Source of the DNA: Ptiloglossa arizonensis
Taxonomy: Eukaryota; Arthropoda; Insecta; Hymenoptera; Colletidae
Length of the DNA stretch: 64,000 nucleotides
Assembly (NCBI RefSeq): GCF_051014685.1
Contig: NW_027478593.1
Coordinates: forward strand, 62,001 to 126,000
Direction of reading: 5' to 3'
Below are positions 24,973 to 36,632 of the stretch, piece after piece (the stretch's first letter is position 1; the number at the start of each line of letters is the position of its first letter). The notes under the pieces are model-generated. The model did no database searches and had not been told where the DNA came from. It worked only from the letters and a program-made list of their open reading frames with translations. A program made the position numbers and the translations under genes.

Positions 24973-26488
24973 AAGCTAAGAAATGGTTGAGAAGGCAACA
25001 AATTTTTCGCACTTCTGCTGCTCCAATCGCTTAACCAGATTGGCCTAGGGAAAAAATACACATACCGTTGTAATCGGGCGAGTTTCTACTTTCAGACGCA
25101 ACAGGAATTTTTGGGTTTTGTCAATCTGTTCGCGAGATATGGGAGTTTGAAGCTAAGAAATAGTTGAGAAGACAACAAATTTTTCGCACTTCTGCTGCTC
25201 CAAACGCTTAACCAGAATTGTCCAGGGAAAAAATACACATACGGTTGTATTCGGGCGAGTTTCTAGTTTCAGATGCAATAGGAATTTTAGGGTTAGTTCA
25301 AATCCGTTCGCGGGATATGGGACTTTGAAGCTAAGAAAAGGTTGACAGGACAACAAATTTTTCGCACTTCTGCTGCTCCAAACGCTTAACCAGAATGGCC
25401 TAGGGAAAAAATATACCTACCGTTGTAACCGGACGAGTTTCTACTTTCAGACGCAGCAGGAATTATTGGGTTTGGTCAATCCGTTCGCGAGATATGGGAC
25501 TTTGAAACTAAGAAATGGTTGACAAGACAACAAATTTTTCGCAATTCTGCTGCTCCAAACGCTTAACCAGAATGGCCTAGGAAAAAGATACACATACCGT
25601 TGTAATGGGGCGAGTTTCTACTTTCAGATGCAATAGGAATTTTAGGGTTAGGTCAAATCCTTTCGCGGGATATGGGACTTTGAAGCTAAGAAATGGTTCA
25701 CAAGACAACAAATTTTTCGCAATTCTGCTGCTCCAAACGCTTAACCAGAATGGCCTAGGGAAAAGATACACATACCTTTGTAACCGGACGAGTTTCTACT
25801 TTCAGACGCAGCAGGAATTTTTGGGTTTGGTCAATCCGTTCGCGAGATATGGAAGTTTGAGGGTAAGAAATGGTTGAGAAGGCAACAAATTTTTCGCACC
25901 TCTGCTGCTCCAATCGCTTAACCAGATTGGCCTAGGGAAGAAATACACATACCGTTGTAATCGGGCGAGTTTCTACTTTCAGACGCAGCAGGAATTTTTG
26001 GGTTTTGTCAATCTGTTCGCGAGATATGGGAGTTTGAAACTAAGAAATAGTTGAGAAAACAACAAATTTTTCGCACTTCTGCTGCTCCAAATGCTTATCC
26101 AGAATGGTCTAGGGAAAAAATACACATACCGTTGTAATCGGGCGAGTTTCTACTTTCAGACGCAGCAGGAATTTCTGTGTCTGCTCTATCCGTTCGCGAG
26201 ATATGGGACATTGAAGCTAAGAAATAGTTGAGACGACAACAAATTTTTCGCACATCTGCTGCTCCAAACGCTTAACCAGAATAGCCTAGGGAAAAAATAC
26301 ACATACCGTTGTAACCGGACGAGTTTCTACTTTCAGACGCAGCAGGAATTTTTGGGTTTGGTCAATCCGTTCGCGAGATATGGGAGTATGAATCTAAGAA
26401 ATAGTTGAGAAGACAACAAATTTTTCGCACATCTGCTGCCCCAAACGCTTAACCAGAATGGCCTAGGGGAAAATACACATACCGTTGT
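24973..26488 (+). repeat. 10-mer-offset block (1,771 bp), copy 2
   Basis: Second copy of 23202-24717, with few substitutions (for example AAAAAATACA at about 26289 against AAAAAGTACA at about 24517). The intervening 24718-24972 is satellite of other types. The right part of this block, from about 25,965, continues as the source of a segment seen again at about 31812-33364 (offset 5,846). Confidence 0.83.
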
Positions 26489-27169
26489 AATCGGGCGAGT
26501 TTCTTCTTTCAGACGCAGCAGGAAGTATTGGGTTTGGTCAATCCGTTCGCGAGATATGGGAGTTTGAAACTAAGAAATGGTTGAGAAGGCAACAAATTTT
26601 TCGCACTTCTGCTGCTCCAAACGCTTAACCAGAATGGTCTAGGGAAAAAATACACATACCGTTGTTTTCGGGCGAGTTTCTAGTTTCAGATGCAATAGGA
26701 ATTTCTGGGTATGGTCTATCCGTTCGCGAGATATGGGACTTTGAAGCTAAGAAATGGTTGACAAGACAACAAATTTTTCGCACTTCTGCTGCTCCAATCG
26801 CTTAACCAGGATGGCCTAGGGGAAATATTCACATCCCGTTGTAATCGGGCGAGTTTCTACTTTCAGACGCAGCAGGAATTTTTGGGTTTTGTCAATCTGT
26901 TCGCGAGATATGGGAGTTTGAAGCTAAGAAATAGTTGAGAAGACAACAAATTTTTCGCACATCTGCTGCCCCAAACGCTTAACCAGAATGGCCTAGGGGA
27001 AAAATACACATACCGTTGTAATCGGGCGAGTTTCTTCTTTCAGACGCAGCAGGAATTATTGGGTTTGGTCAATCCGTTCGCGAGATATGGGAGTTTGAAG
27101 CTAAGAAATGGTTGAGAAGGCAACAAATTTTTCGCACTTCTGCTGCTCCAATCGCTTAACCAGATTGGC

Positions 27170-28588
27170 CTAGGGAAAAAATACACATACCGTTGTAATG
27201 GGGCGAGTTTCTACTTTCAGATGCAATAAGAATTTTACGGTTAGGTCAAATGCTTTCGCGGGATATGGGACTTTGAAGCTAAGAAATGGTTGACAAGACA
27301 ACAAATTTTTCGCAATTCTGCTGCTCCAAACGCTTAACCAGAATGGCCTAGGGAAAAAATACACATACCGTTGTAACCGGACGAGTTTCTACTTTCAGAC
27401 GCAGCAGGAATTTTTGGGTTCGGTCAATCCGTTCGCGAGATATGGAAGTTTGAGGGTAAGAAATGGTTGAGAAGGCAACAAATTTTTCGCACTTCTGCTG
27501 CTCCAATCGCTTAACCAGATTGGCCTAGGGAAAAAATACACATACGGTTGTAATCGGGCGAGTTTCTACTTTCAGACGCAGCAGGAATTTTTGCGTTTTG
27601 TCAATCTGTTCGCGAGATATGTGAGTTTGAAGCTAAGAAATAGTTGAGAAGACAACAAATTTTTCGCACTTCTGCTGCTCCAAACGCTTAACCAGAATGG
27701 CCTAGGGAAAAAATACACATACCGTTGTAACCGGACGAGTTTCTACTTTCAGACGCAGCAGGAATTTTTGGGTTCGGTCAATCCGTTCGCGAGATATGGA
27801 AGTTTGAGGGTAGGAAATGGTTGAGAAGGCAACAAATTTTTCGCACTTCTGCTGCTCCAATCGCTTAACCAGATTGGCCTAGGGAAAAAATACACATACC
27901 GTTGTAATGGGGCGAGTTTCTACTTTCAGATGCAATAAGAATTTTACGGTTAGGTCAAATGCTTTCGCGGGATATGGGACTTTGAAGCTAAGAAATGGTT
28001 GACAAGACAACAAATTTTTCGCAATTCTGCTGCTCCAAACGCTTAACCAGAATGGCCTAGGGAAAAAATACACATACCGTTGTAACCGGACGAGTTTCTA
28101 CTTTCAGACGCAGCAGGAATTTTTGGGTTCGGTCAATCCGTTCGCGAGATATGGAAGTTTGAGGGTAAGAAATGGTTGAGAAGGCAACAAATTTTTCGCA
28201 CTTCTGCTGCTCCAATCGCTTAACCAGATTGGCCTAGGGAAAAAATACACATACCGTTGTAATGGGGCGAGTTTCTACTTTCAGATGCAATAAGAATTTT
28301 ACGGTTAGGTCAAATGCTTTCGCGGGATATGGGACTTTGAAGCTAAGAAATGGTTGACAAGACAACAAATTTTTCGCAATTCTGCTGCTCCAAACGCTTA
28401 ACCAGAATGGCCTAGGGAAAAAATACACATACCGTTGTAACCGGACGAGTTTCTACTTTCAGACGCAGCAGGAATTTTTGGGTTCGGTCAATCCGTTCGC
28501 GAGATATGGAAGTTTGAGGGTAAGAAATGGTTGAGAAGGCAACAAATTTTTCGCTCTTCTGCTGCTCCAATCGCTTAACCAGATAGGC
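27170..28588 (+). repeat. Local dimer (355 bp) expansion
   Basis: A 355-bp dimer, made of a 178-bp AATGGGG monomer and a 177-bp AACCGGACG monomer with GGGTTCGGTCAATCC and GGAAGTTTGAGGG, occurs at 27170, 27879 and 28234. The last two copies are directly adjacent. The dimer at 27525-27878 is different in its first half but shares the second. All copies share CGGTTAGGTCAAATGC, seen otherwise only near 33080, so this is a recent, small-scale expansion. Confidence 0.85.
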
Positions 28589-31500
28589 CTAGGGAAGACA
28601 TACGCATACCGTTGTAATCGGGCGAGTTTCTACTTTCAGACGCAGCAGGAATTTTTGGGTTTTGTCAATCTGTTCGCGAGATATGGGAGTTTGAAACTAA
28701 GAAATAGTTGAGAAAACAACAAATTTTTCGCACTTCTGCTGCTCCAAACGCTTAACCAGAATGGCCTATGGGAAAAATACACATACCGTTGTAATCGGGC
28801 GAGTTTCTTCTTTCAGACGCAGCAGGAATTTCTGGGTATGGTCTATCCGTTCGCGAGATATGGGACATTGAAGCTAAGAAATAGTTGAGAAGACAACAAA
28901 TTTTTCGCACATCTGCTCCTCCAAACGCTTAACCAGAATGGCCTATGGGAAAAATACACATACCGTTGTAATGGGGCGAGTTTCTACTTTCAGATGCAAT
29001 AGGAATTTTAGGGTTAGGTCAAATCCTTTCGCGGGATATGGGACTTTGAAGCTAAGAAATGGTTGACAAGACAACAAATTTTTCGCAATTCTGCTGCTCC
29101 AAACGCTTAACCAGAATGGCCTAGGGAAAAAATACACATACCGTTGTAACCGGACGAGTTTCTACTTTCAGACGCAGCAGGAATTTTTGGGTTTGGTCAA
29201 TCCGTTCGCGAGATATGGAAGTTTGAGGGTAGGAAATGGTTGACAAGACAACAAATTTTTCGCACTTCTGCTGCTCCAATCGCTTAACCAGATTGGCCTA
29301 GGGAAAAAATACACATACCGTTGTAATCGGGCGAGTTTCTACTTTCAGACGCAGCAGGAATTTTTGCGTTTTGTCAATCTGTTCGCGAGATATGTGAGTT
29401 TGAAGCTAAGAAATAGTTGAGAAGACAACAAATTTTTCGCACTTCTGCTGCTCCAAACGCTTAACCAGAATAGCCTAGGGAAAAAATACACATACCGTTG
29501 TAACCGGACGAGTTTCTACTTTCAGACGCAGCAGGAATTTTTGGGTTTGGTCAATCCGTTCGCGAGATATGGGAGTTTGAAGCTAAGAAATAGTTGAGAA
29601 GACAACAAATTTTTCGCACATCTGCTGCCCCAAACGCTTAACCAGAATGGCCTAGGGGAAAATACACATACCGTTGTAATCGGGCGAGTTTCTTCTTTCA
29701 GACGCAGCAGGAAGTATTGGGTTTGGTCAATCCGTTCGCGAGATATGGGAGTTTGAAGCTAAGAAATGGTTGAGAAGGCAACAAATTTTTCGCACTTCTG
29801 CTGCTCCAAACGCTTAACCAGAATGGTCTAGGGAAAAAATACACATACCGTTGTTTTCGGGCGAGTTTCTAGTTTCAGATGCAATAGGAATTTCTGGGTA
29901 TGGTCTATCCGTTCGCGAGATATGGGACTTTGAAGCTAAGAAATGGTTGACAAGACAACAAATTTTTCGCACTTCTGCTGCTCCAATCGCTTAATCAGGA
30001 TGGCCTAGGGGAAATATTCACATCCCGTTGTAATCGGGCGAGTTTCTACTTTCAGACGCAGCAGGAATTTTTGGGGTTTGTCAATTTGTTCGCGAGATAT
30101 GGGAGTTTGAAGCTAAGAAATAGTTGAGAAGACAACAAATTTTTCGCACATCTGCTGCCCCAAACGCTTAACCAGAATGGCCTAGGGGAAAAATACACAT
30201 ACCGTTGTAATCGGGCGAGTTTCTTCTTTCAGACGCAGCAGGAATTATTGGGTTTGGTCAATCCGTTCGCGAGATATGGGAGTTTGAAGCTAAGAAATGG
30301 TTGAGAAGGCAACAAATTTTTCGCACTTCTGCTGCTCCAATCGCTTAACCAGATTGGCCTAGGGAAAAAATACACATACCGTTGTAATGGGGCGAGTTTC
30401 TACTTTCAGATGCAATAAGAATTTTAGGGTTAGGTCAAATCCTTTCGCGGGATATGGGACTTTGAAGCTAAGAAATGGTTGACAAGACAACAAATTTTTC
30501 GCAATTCTGCTGCTCCAAACGCTTAACCAGAATGGCCTAGGGAAAAAATACACATACCGTTGTAACCGGACGAGTTTCTACTTTCAGACGCAGCAGGAAT
30601 TTTTGGGTTTGGTCAATCCGTTCGCGAGATATGGAAGTTTGAGGGTAAGAAATGGTTGAGAAGGCAACAAATTTTTCGCACTTCTGCTGCTCCAATCGCT
30701 TAACCAGATTGGCCTAGGGAAGACATACACATACCGTTGTAATCGGGCGAGTTTCTACTTTCAGACGCAGCAGGAATTTTTGGGTTTTGTCAATCTGTTC
30801 GCGAGATATGGGAGTTTGAAACTAAGAAATAGTTGAGAAAACAACAAATTTTTCGCACTTCTGCTGCTCCAAACGCTTATCCAGAATGGTCTAGGGAAAA
30901 AATACACATACCGTTGTATTCGGGCGAGTTTCTAGTTTCAGATGCAATAGGAATTTTAGGGTTTGGTCAAACCCGTTCGCGGGATATGGGACTTTGAAGC
31001 TAAGAAATGGTTGACAAGGCAACAAATTTTTCGCACTTCTGCTGCTCCAAACGCTTAACCAGAATGGCCTAGGGGAAATATACACATACCGTTGTAATCG
31101 GGCGAGTTTCTACTTTCAGACGAATCAGGAACTTTTGGGTTAGGTCAATCCGTTCGCGAGATATGGGAGTTTGAATCTAAGAAATGGTTGACAAGACAAC
31201 AAATTTTTCGCACTTCTGCTGCTCCAATCGCTTAACCAGATTGGCCTAGGGAAAAAATACACATACCGTTGTAATCGGGCGAGTTTCTACTTTCAGACGC
31301 AGCAGGAATTTTTGGGTTTTGTCAATCTGTTCGCGAGATATGGGAGTTTGAAGCTAAGAAATAGTTGAGAAGACAACAAATTTTTCGCACATCTGCTGCC
31401 CCAAACGCTTAACCAGAATGGCCTAGGGGAAAAATACACATACCGTTGTAATCGGGCGAGTTTCTTCTTTCAGACGCAGCAGGAATTATTGGGTTTGGTC

Positions 31501-31848
31501 AATCCGTTCGCGAGATATGGGAGTTTGAAGCTAAGAAATGGTTGAGAAGGCAACAAATTTTTCGCACTTCTGCTGCTCCAATCGCTTAACCAGATTGGCC
31601 TAGGGAAAAAATACACATACCGTTGTAATGGGGCGAGTTTCTACTTTCAGATGCAATAAGAATTTTAGGGTTAGGTCAAATCCTTTCGCGGGATATGGGA
31701 CTTTGAAGCTAAGAAATGGTTGACAAGACAACAAATTTTTCGCAATTCTGCTGCTCCAAACGCTTAACCAGAATGGCCTAGGGAAAAAATACACATACCG
31801 TTGTAACCGGACGAGTTTCTACTTTCAGACGCAGCAGGAATTTTTGGG
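28165..31848 (+). repeat. 27-mer-offset block (4,783 bp), copy 1
   Basis: About 3.7 kb that recurs at 32947-36632, offset 4,782 at the left end and 4,783 after a one-base insertion near 33800. Shared markers are GATAGGCCTAGGGAAGACAT (about 28583 and 33365), CTGCTCCTCCAAACG (about 28914 and 33696), TTTTTGGGGTTTGTCAATTTG (about 30067 and 34850; first 20 bases compared), and GACGAATCAGGAAC (about 31120 and 35903). Confidence 0.85.
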
Positions 31849-33364
31849 TTTTGTCAATCTGTTCGCGAGATATGGGAGTTTGAAACTAAGAAATAGTTGA
31901 GAAAACAACAAATTTTTCGCACTTCTGCTGCTCCAAATGCTTATCCAGAATGGTCTAGGGAAAAAATACACATACCGTTGTAATCGGGCGAGTTTCTACT
32001 TTCAGACGCAGCAGGAATTTCTGTGTCTGCTCTATCCGTTCGCGAGATATGGGACATTGAAGCTAAGAAATAGTTGAGACGACAACAAATTTTTCGCACA
32101 TCTGCTGCTCCAAACGCTTAACCAGAATAGCCTAGGGAAAAAATACACATACCGTTGTAACCGGACGAGTTTCTACTTTCAGACGCAGCAGGAATTTTTG
32201 GGTTTGGTCAATCCGTTCGCGAGATATGGGAGTATGAATCTAAGAAATAGTTGAGAAGACAACAAATTTTTCGCACATCTGCTGCCCCAAACGCTTAACC
32301 AGAATGGCCTAGGGGAAAATACACATACCGTTGTAATCGGGCGAGTTTCTTCTTTCAGACGCAGCAGGAAGTATTGGGTTTGGTCAATCCGTTCGCGAGA
32401 TATGGGAGTTTGAAGCTAAGAAATGGTTGAGAAGGCAACAAATTTTTCGCACTTCTGCTGCTCCAAACGCTTAACCAGAATGGTCTAGGGAAAAAATACA
32501 CATACCGTTGTTTTCGGGCGAGTTTCTAGTTTCAGATGCAATAGGAATTTCTGGGTATGGTCTATCCGTTCGCGAGATATGGGACTTTGAAGCTAAGAAA
32601 TGGTTGACAAGACAACAAATTTTTCGCACTTCTGCTGCTCCAATCGCTTAACCAGGATGGCCTAGGGGAAATATTCACATCCCGTTGTAATCGGGCGAGT
32701 TTCTACTTTCAGACGCAGCAGGAATTTTTGGGTTTTGTCAATCTGTTCGCGAGATATGGGAGTTTGAAGCTAAGAAATAGTTGAGAAGACAACAAATTTT
32801 TCGCACTTCTGCTGCCCCAAACGCTTAACCAGAATGGCCTAGGGGAAAAATACACATACCGTTGTAATCGGGCGAGTTTCTTCTTTCAGACGCAGCAGGA
32901 ATTATTGGGTTTGGTCAATCCGTTCGCGAGATATGGGAGTTTGAAGCTAAGAAATGGTTGAGAAGGCAACAAATTTTTCGCACTTCTGCTGCTCCAATCG
33001 CTTAACCAGATTGGCCTAGGGAAAAAATACACATACCGTTGTAATGGGGCGAGTTTCTACTTTCAGATGCAATAAGAATTTTACGGTTAGGTCAAATGCT
33101 TTCGCGGGATATGGGACTTTGAAGCTAAGAAATGGTTGACAAGACAACAAATTTTTCGCAATTCTGCTGCTCCAAACGCTTAACCAGAATGGCCTAGGGA
33201 AAAAATACACATACCGTTGTAACCGGACGAGTTTCTACTTTCAGACGCAGCAGGAATTTTTGGGTTCGGTCAATCCGTTCGCGAGATATGGAAGTTTGAG
33301 GGTAAGAAATGGTTGAGAAGGCAACAAATTTTTCGCACTTCTGCTGCTCCAATCGCTTAACCAG
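31812..33364 (+). repeat. Segment copied from the 25.9-27.5 kb region (offset 5,846)
   Basis: This stretch matches about 25966-27518 at an offset of 5,846 bp (33 monomers plus 5). Markers: AAATGCTTATCC at about 26089 and 31935, GAGACGACAACAAA at about 26229 and 32075, and CGGTTAGGTCAAATGC at about 27238 and 33084. It lies between, and overlaps, the two copies of the 27-mer-offset block. So the 28-36.6 kb region is assembled from at least two source segments. Confidence 0.8.
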
Positions 33365-36300
33365 ATAGGCCTAGGGAAGACATACACATACCGTTGTAAT
33401 CGGGCGAGTTTCTACTTTCAGACGCAGCAGGAATTTTTGGGTTTTGTCAATCTGTTCGCGAGATATGGGAGTTTGAAACTAAGAAATAGTTGAGAAAACA
33501 ACAAATTTTTCGCACTTCTGCTGCTCCAAACGCTTAACCAGAATGGCCTATGGGAAAAATACACATACCGTTGTAATCGGGCGAGTTTCTTCTTTCAGAC
33601 GCAGCAGGAATTTCTGGGTATGGTCTATCCGTTCGCGAGATATGGGACATTGAAGCTAAGAAATAGTTGAGAAGACAACAAATTTTTCGCACATCTGCTC
33701 CTCCAAACGCTTAACCAGAATGGCCTATGGGAAAAATACACATACCGTTGTAATGGGGCGAGTTTCTACTTTCAGATGCAATAGGAATTTTAGGGTTAGG
33801 TTTAAATCCTTTCGCGGGATATGGGACTTTGAAGCTAAGAAATGGTTGACAAGACAACAAATTTTTCGCAATTCTGCTGCTCCAAACGCTTAACCAGAAT
33901 GGCCTAGGGAAAAAATACACATACCGTTGTAACCGGACGAGTTTCTACTTTCAGACGCAGCAGGAATTTTTGGGTTTGGTCAATCCGTTCGCGAGATATG
34001 GAAGTTTGAGGGTAGGAAATGGTTGATAAGGCAACAAATTTTTCGCACTTCTGCTGCTCCAATCGCTTAACCAGATTGGCCTAGGGAAAAAATACACATA
34101 CGGTTGTAATCGGGCGAGTTTCTACTTTCAGACGCAGCAGGAATTTTTGCGTTTTGTCAATCTGTTCGCGAGATATGTGAGTTTGAAGCTAAGAAATAGT
34201 TGAGAAGACAACAAATTTTTCGCACTTCTGCTGCTCCAAACGCTTAACCAGAATAGCCTAGGGAAAAAATACACATACCGTTGTAACCGGACGAGTTTCT
34301 ACTTTCAGACGCAGCAGGAATTTTTGGGTTTGGTCAATCCGTTCGCGAGATATGGGAGTTTGAAGCTAAGAAATAGTTGAGAAGACAACAAATTTTTCGC
34401 ACATCTGCTGCCCCAAACGCTTAACCAGAATGGCCTAGGGGAAAATACACATACCGTTGTAATCGGGCGAGTTTCTTCTTTCAGACGCAGCAGGAAGTAT
34501 TGGGTTTGGTCAATCCGTTCGCGAGATATGGGAGTTTGAAGCTAAGAAATGGTTGAGAAGGCAACAAATTTTTCGCACTTCTGCTGCTCCAAACGCTTAA
34601 CCAGAATGGTCTAGGGAAAAAATACACATACCGTTGTTTTCGGGCGAGTTTCTAGTTTCAGATGCAATAGGAATTTCTGGGTATGGTCTATCCGTTCGCG
34701 AGATATGGGACTTTGAAGCTAAGAAATGGTTGACAAGACAACAAATTTTTCGCAATTCTGCTGCTCCAATCGCTTAACCAGGATGGCCTAGGGGAAATAT
34801 TCACATCCCGTTGTAATCGGGCGAGTTTCTACTTTCAGACGCAGCAGGAATTTTTGGGGTTTGTCAATTTGTTCGCGAGATATGGGAGTTTGAAGCTAAG
34901 AAATAGTTGAGAAGACAACAAATTTTTCGCACATCTGCTGCCCCAAACGCTTAACCAGAATGGCCTAGGGGAAAAATACACATACCGTTGTAATCGGGCG
35001 AGTTTCTTCTTTCAGACGCAGCAGGAATTATTGGGTTTGGTCAATCCGTTCGCGAGATATGGGAGTTTGAAGCTAAGAAATGGTTGAGAAGGCAACAAAT
35101 TTTTCGCACTTCTGCTGCTCCAATCGCTTAACCAGATTGGCCTAGGGAAAAAATACACATACCGTTGTAATGGGGCGAGTTTCTACTTTCAGATGCAATA
35201 AGAATTTTAGGGTTAGGTCAAATCCTTTCGCGGGATATGGGACTTTGAAGCTAAGAAATGGTTGACAAGACAACAAATTTTTCGCAATTCTGCTGCTCCA
35301 AACGCTTAACCAGCATGGCCTAGGGAAAAAATACACATACCGTTGTAACCGGACGAGTTTCTACTTTCAGACGCAGCAGGAATTTTTGGGTTTGGTCAAT
35401 CCGTTCGCGAGATATGGAAGTTTGAGGGTAAGAAATGGTTGAGAAGGCAACAAATTTTTCGCACTTCTGCTGCTCCAATCGCTTAACCAGATTGGCCTAG
35501 GGAAGACATACACATACCGTTGTAATCGGGCGAGTTTCTACTTTCAGACGCAGCAGGAATTTTTGGGTTTTGTCAATCTGTTCGCGAGATATGGGAGTTT
35601 GAAACTAAGAAATAGTTGAGAAAACAACAAATTTTTCGCACTTCTGCTGCTCCAAACGCTTATCCAGAATGGTCTAGGGAAAAAATACACATACCGTTGT
35701 ATTCGGGCTAGTTTCTAGTTTCAGATGCAATAGGAATTTTAGGGTTAGGTCAAACCCGTTCGCGGGATATGGGACTTTGAAGCTAAGAAATGGTTGACAA
35801 GGCAACAAATTTTTCGCACTTCTGCTGCTCCAAACGCTTAACCAGAATGGCCTAGGGGAAATATACACATACCGTTGTAATCGGGCGAGTTTCTACTTTC
35901 AGACGAATCAGGAACTTTTGGGTTAGGTCAATCCGTTCGCGAGATATGGGAGTTTGAATCTAAGAAATGGTTGACAAGACAACAAATTTTTCGCACTTCT
36001 GCTGCTCCAATCGCTTAACCAGATTGGCCTAGGGAAAAAATACACATACCGTTGTAATCGGGCGAGTTTCTACTTTCAGACGCAGCAGGAATTTTTGGGT
36101 TTTGTCAATCTGTTCGCGAGATATGGGAGTTTGAAGCTAAGAAATAGTTGAGAAGACAACAAATTTTTCGCACATCTGCTGCCCCAAACGCTTAACCAGA
36201 ATGGCCTAGGGGAAAAATACACATACCGTTGTAATCGGGCGAGTTTCTTCTTTCAGACGCAGCAGGAATTATTGGGTTTGGTCAATCCGTTCGCGAGATA

Positions 36301-36632
36301 TGGGAGTTTGAAGCTAAGAAATGGTTGAGAAGGCAACAAATTTTTCGCACTTCTGCTGCTCCAATCGCTTAACCAGATTGGCCTAGGGAAAAAATACACA
36401 TACCGTTGTAATGGGGCGAGTTTCTACTTTCAGATGCAATAAGAATTTTAGGGTTAGGTCAAATCCTTTCGCGGGATATGGGACTTTGAAGCTAACAAAT
36501 GGTTGACAAGACAACAAATTTTTCGCAATTCTGCTGCTCCAAACGCTTAACCAGAATGGCCTAGGGAAAAAATACACATACCGTTGTAACCGGACGAGTT
36601 TCTACTTTCAGACGCAGCAGGAATTTTTGGGT
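32947..36632 (+). repeat. 27-mer-offset block (4,783 bp), copy 2
   Basis: Second copy of 28165-31848. Differences seen: GGTTAGGTTTAAATCC near 33795 against GGTTAGGTCAAATCC (a net one-base insertion), CAGCATGGCC near 35312 against CAGAATGGCC, CGGGCTAGTTTC near 35704, and GCTAACAAATGG near 36490. It ends near 36632, where GGTTTGGTCAATCC replaces GGTTTTGTCAATCTG. Confidence 0.85.
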
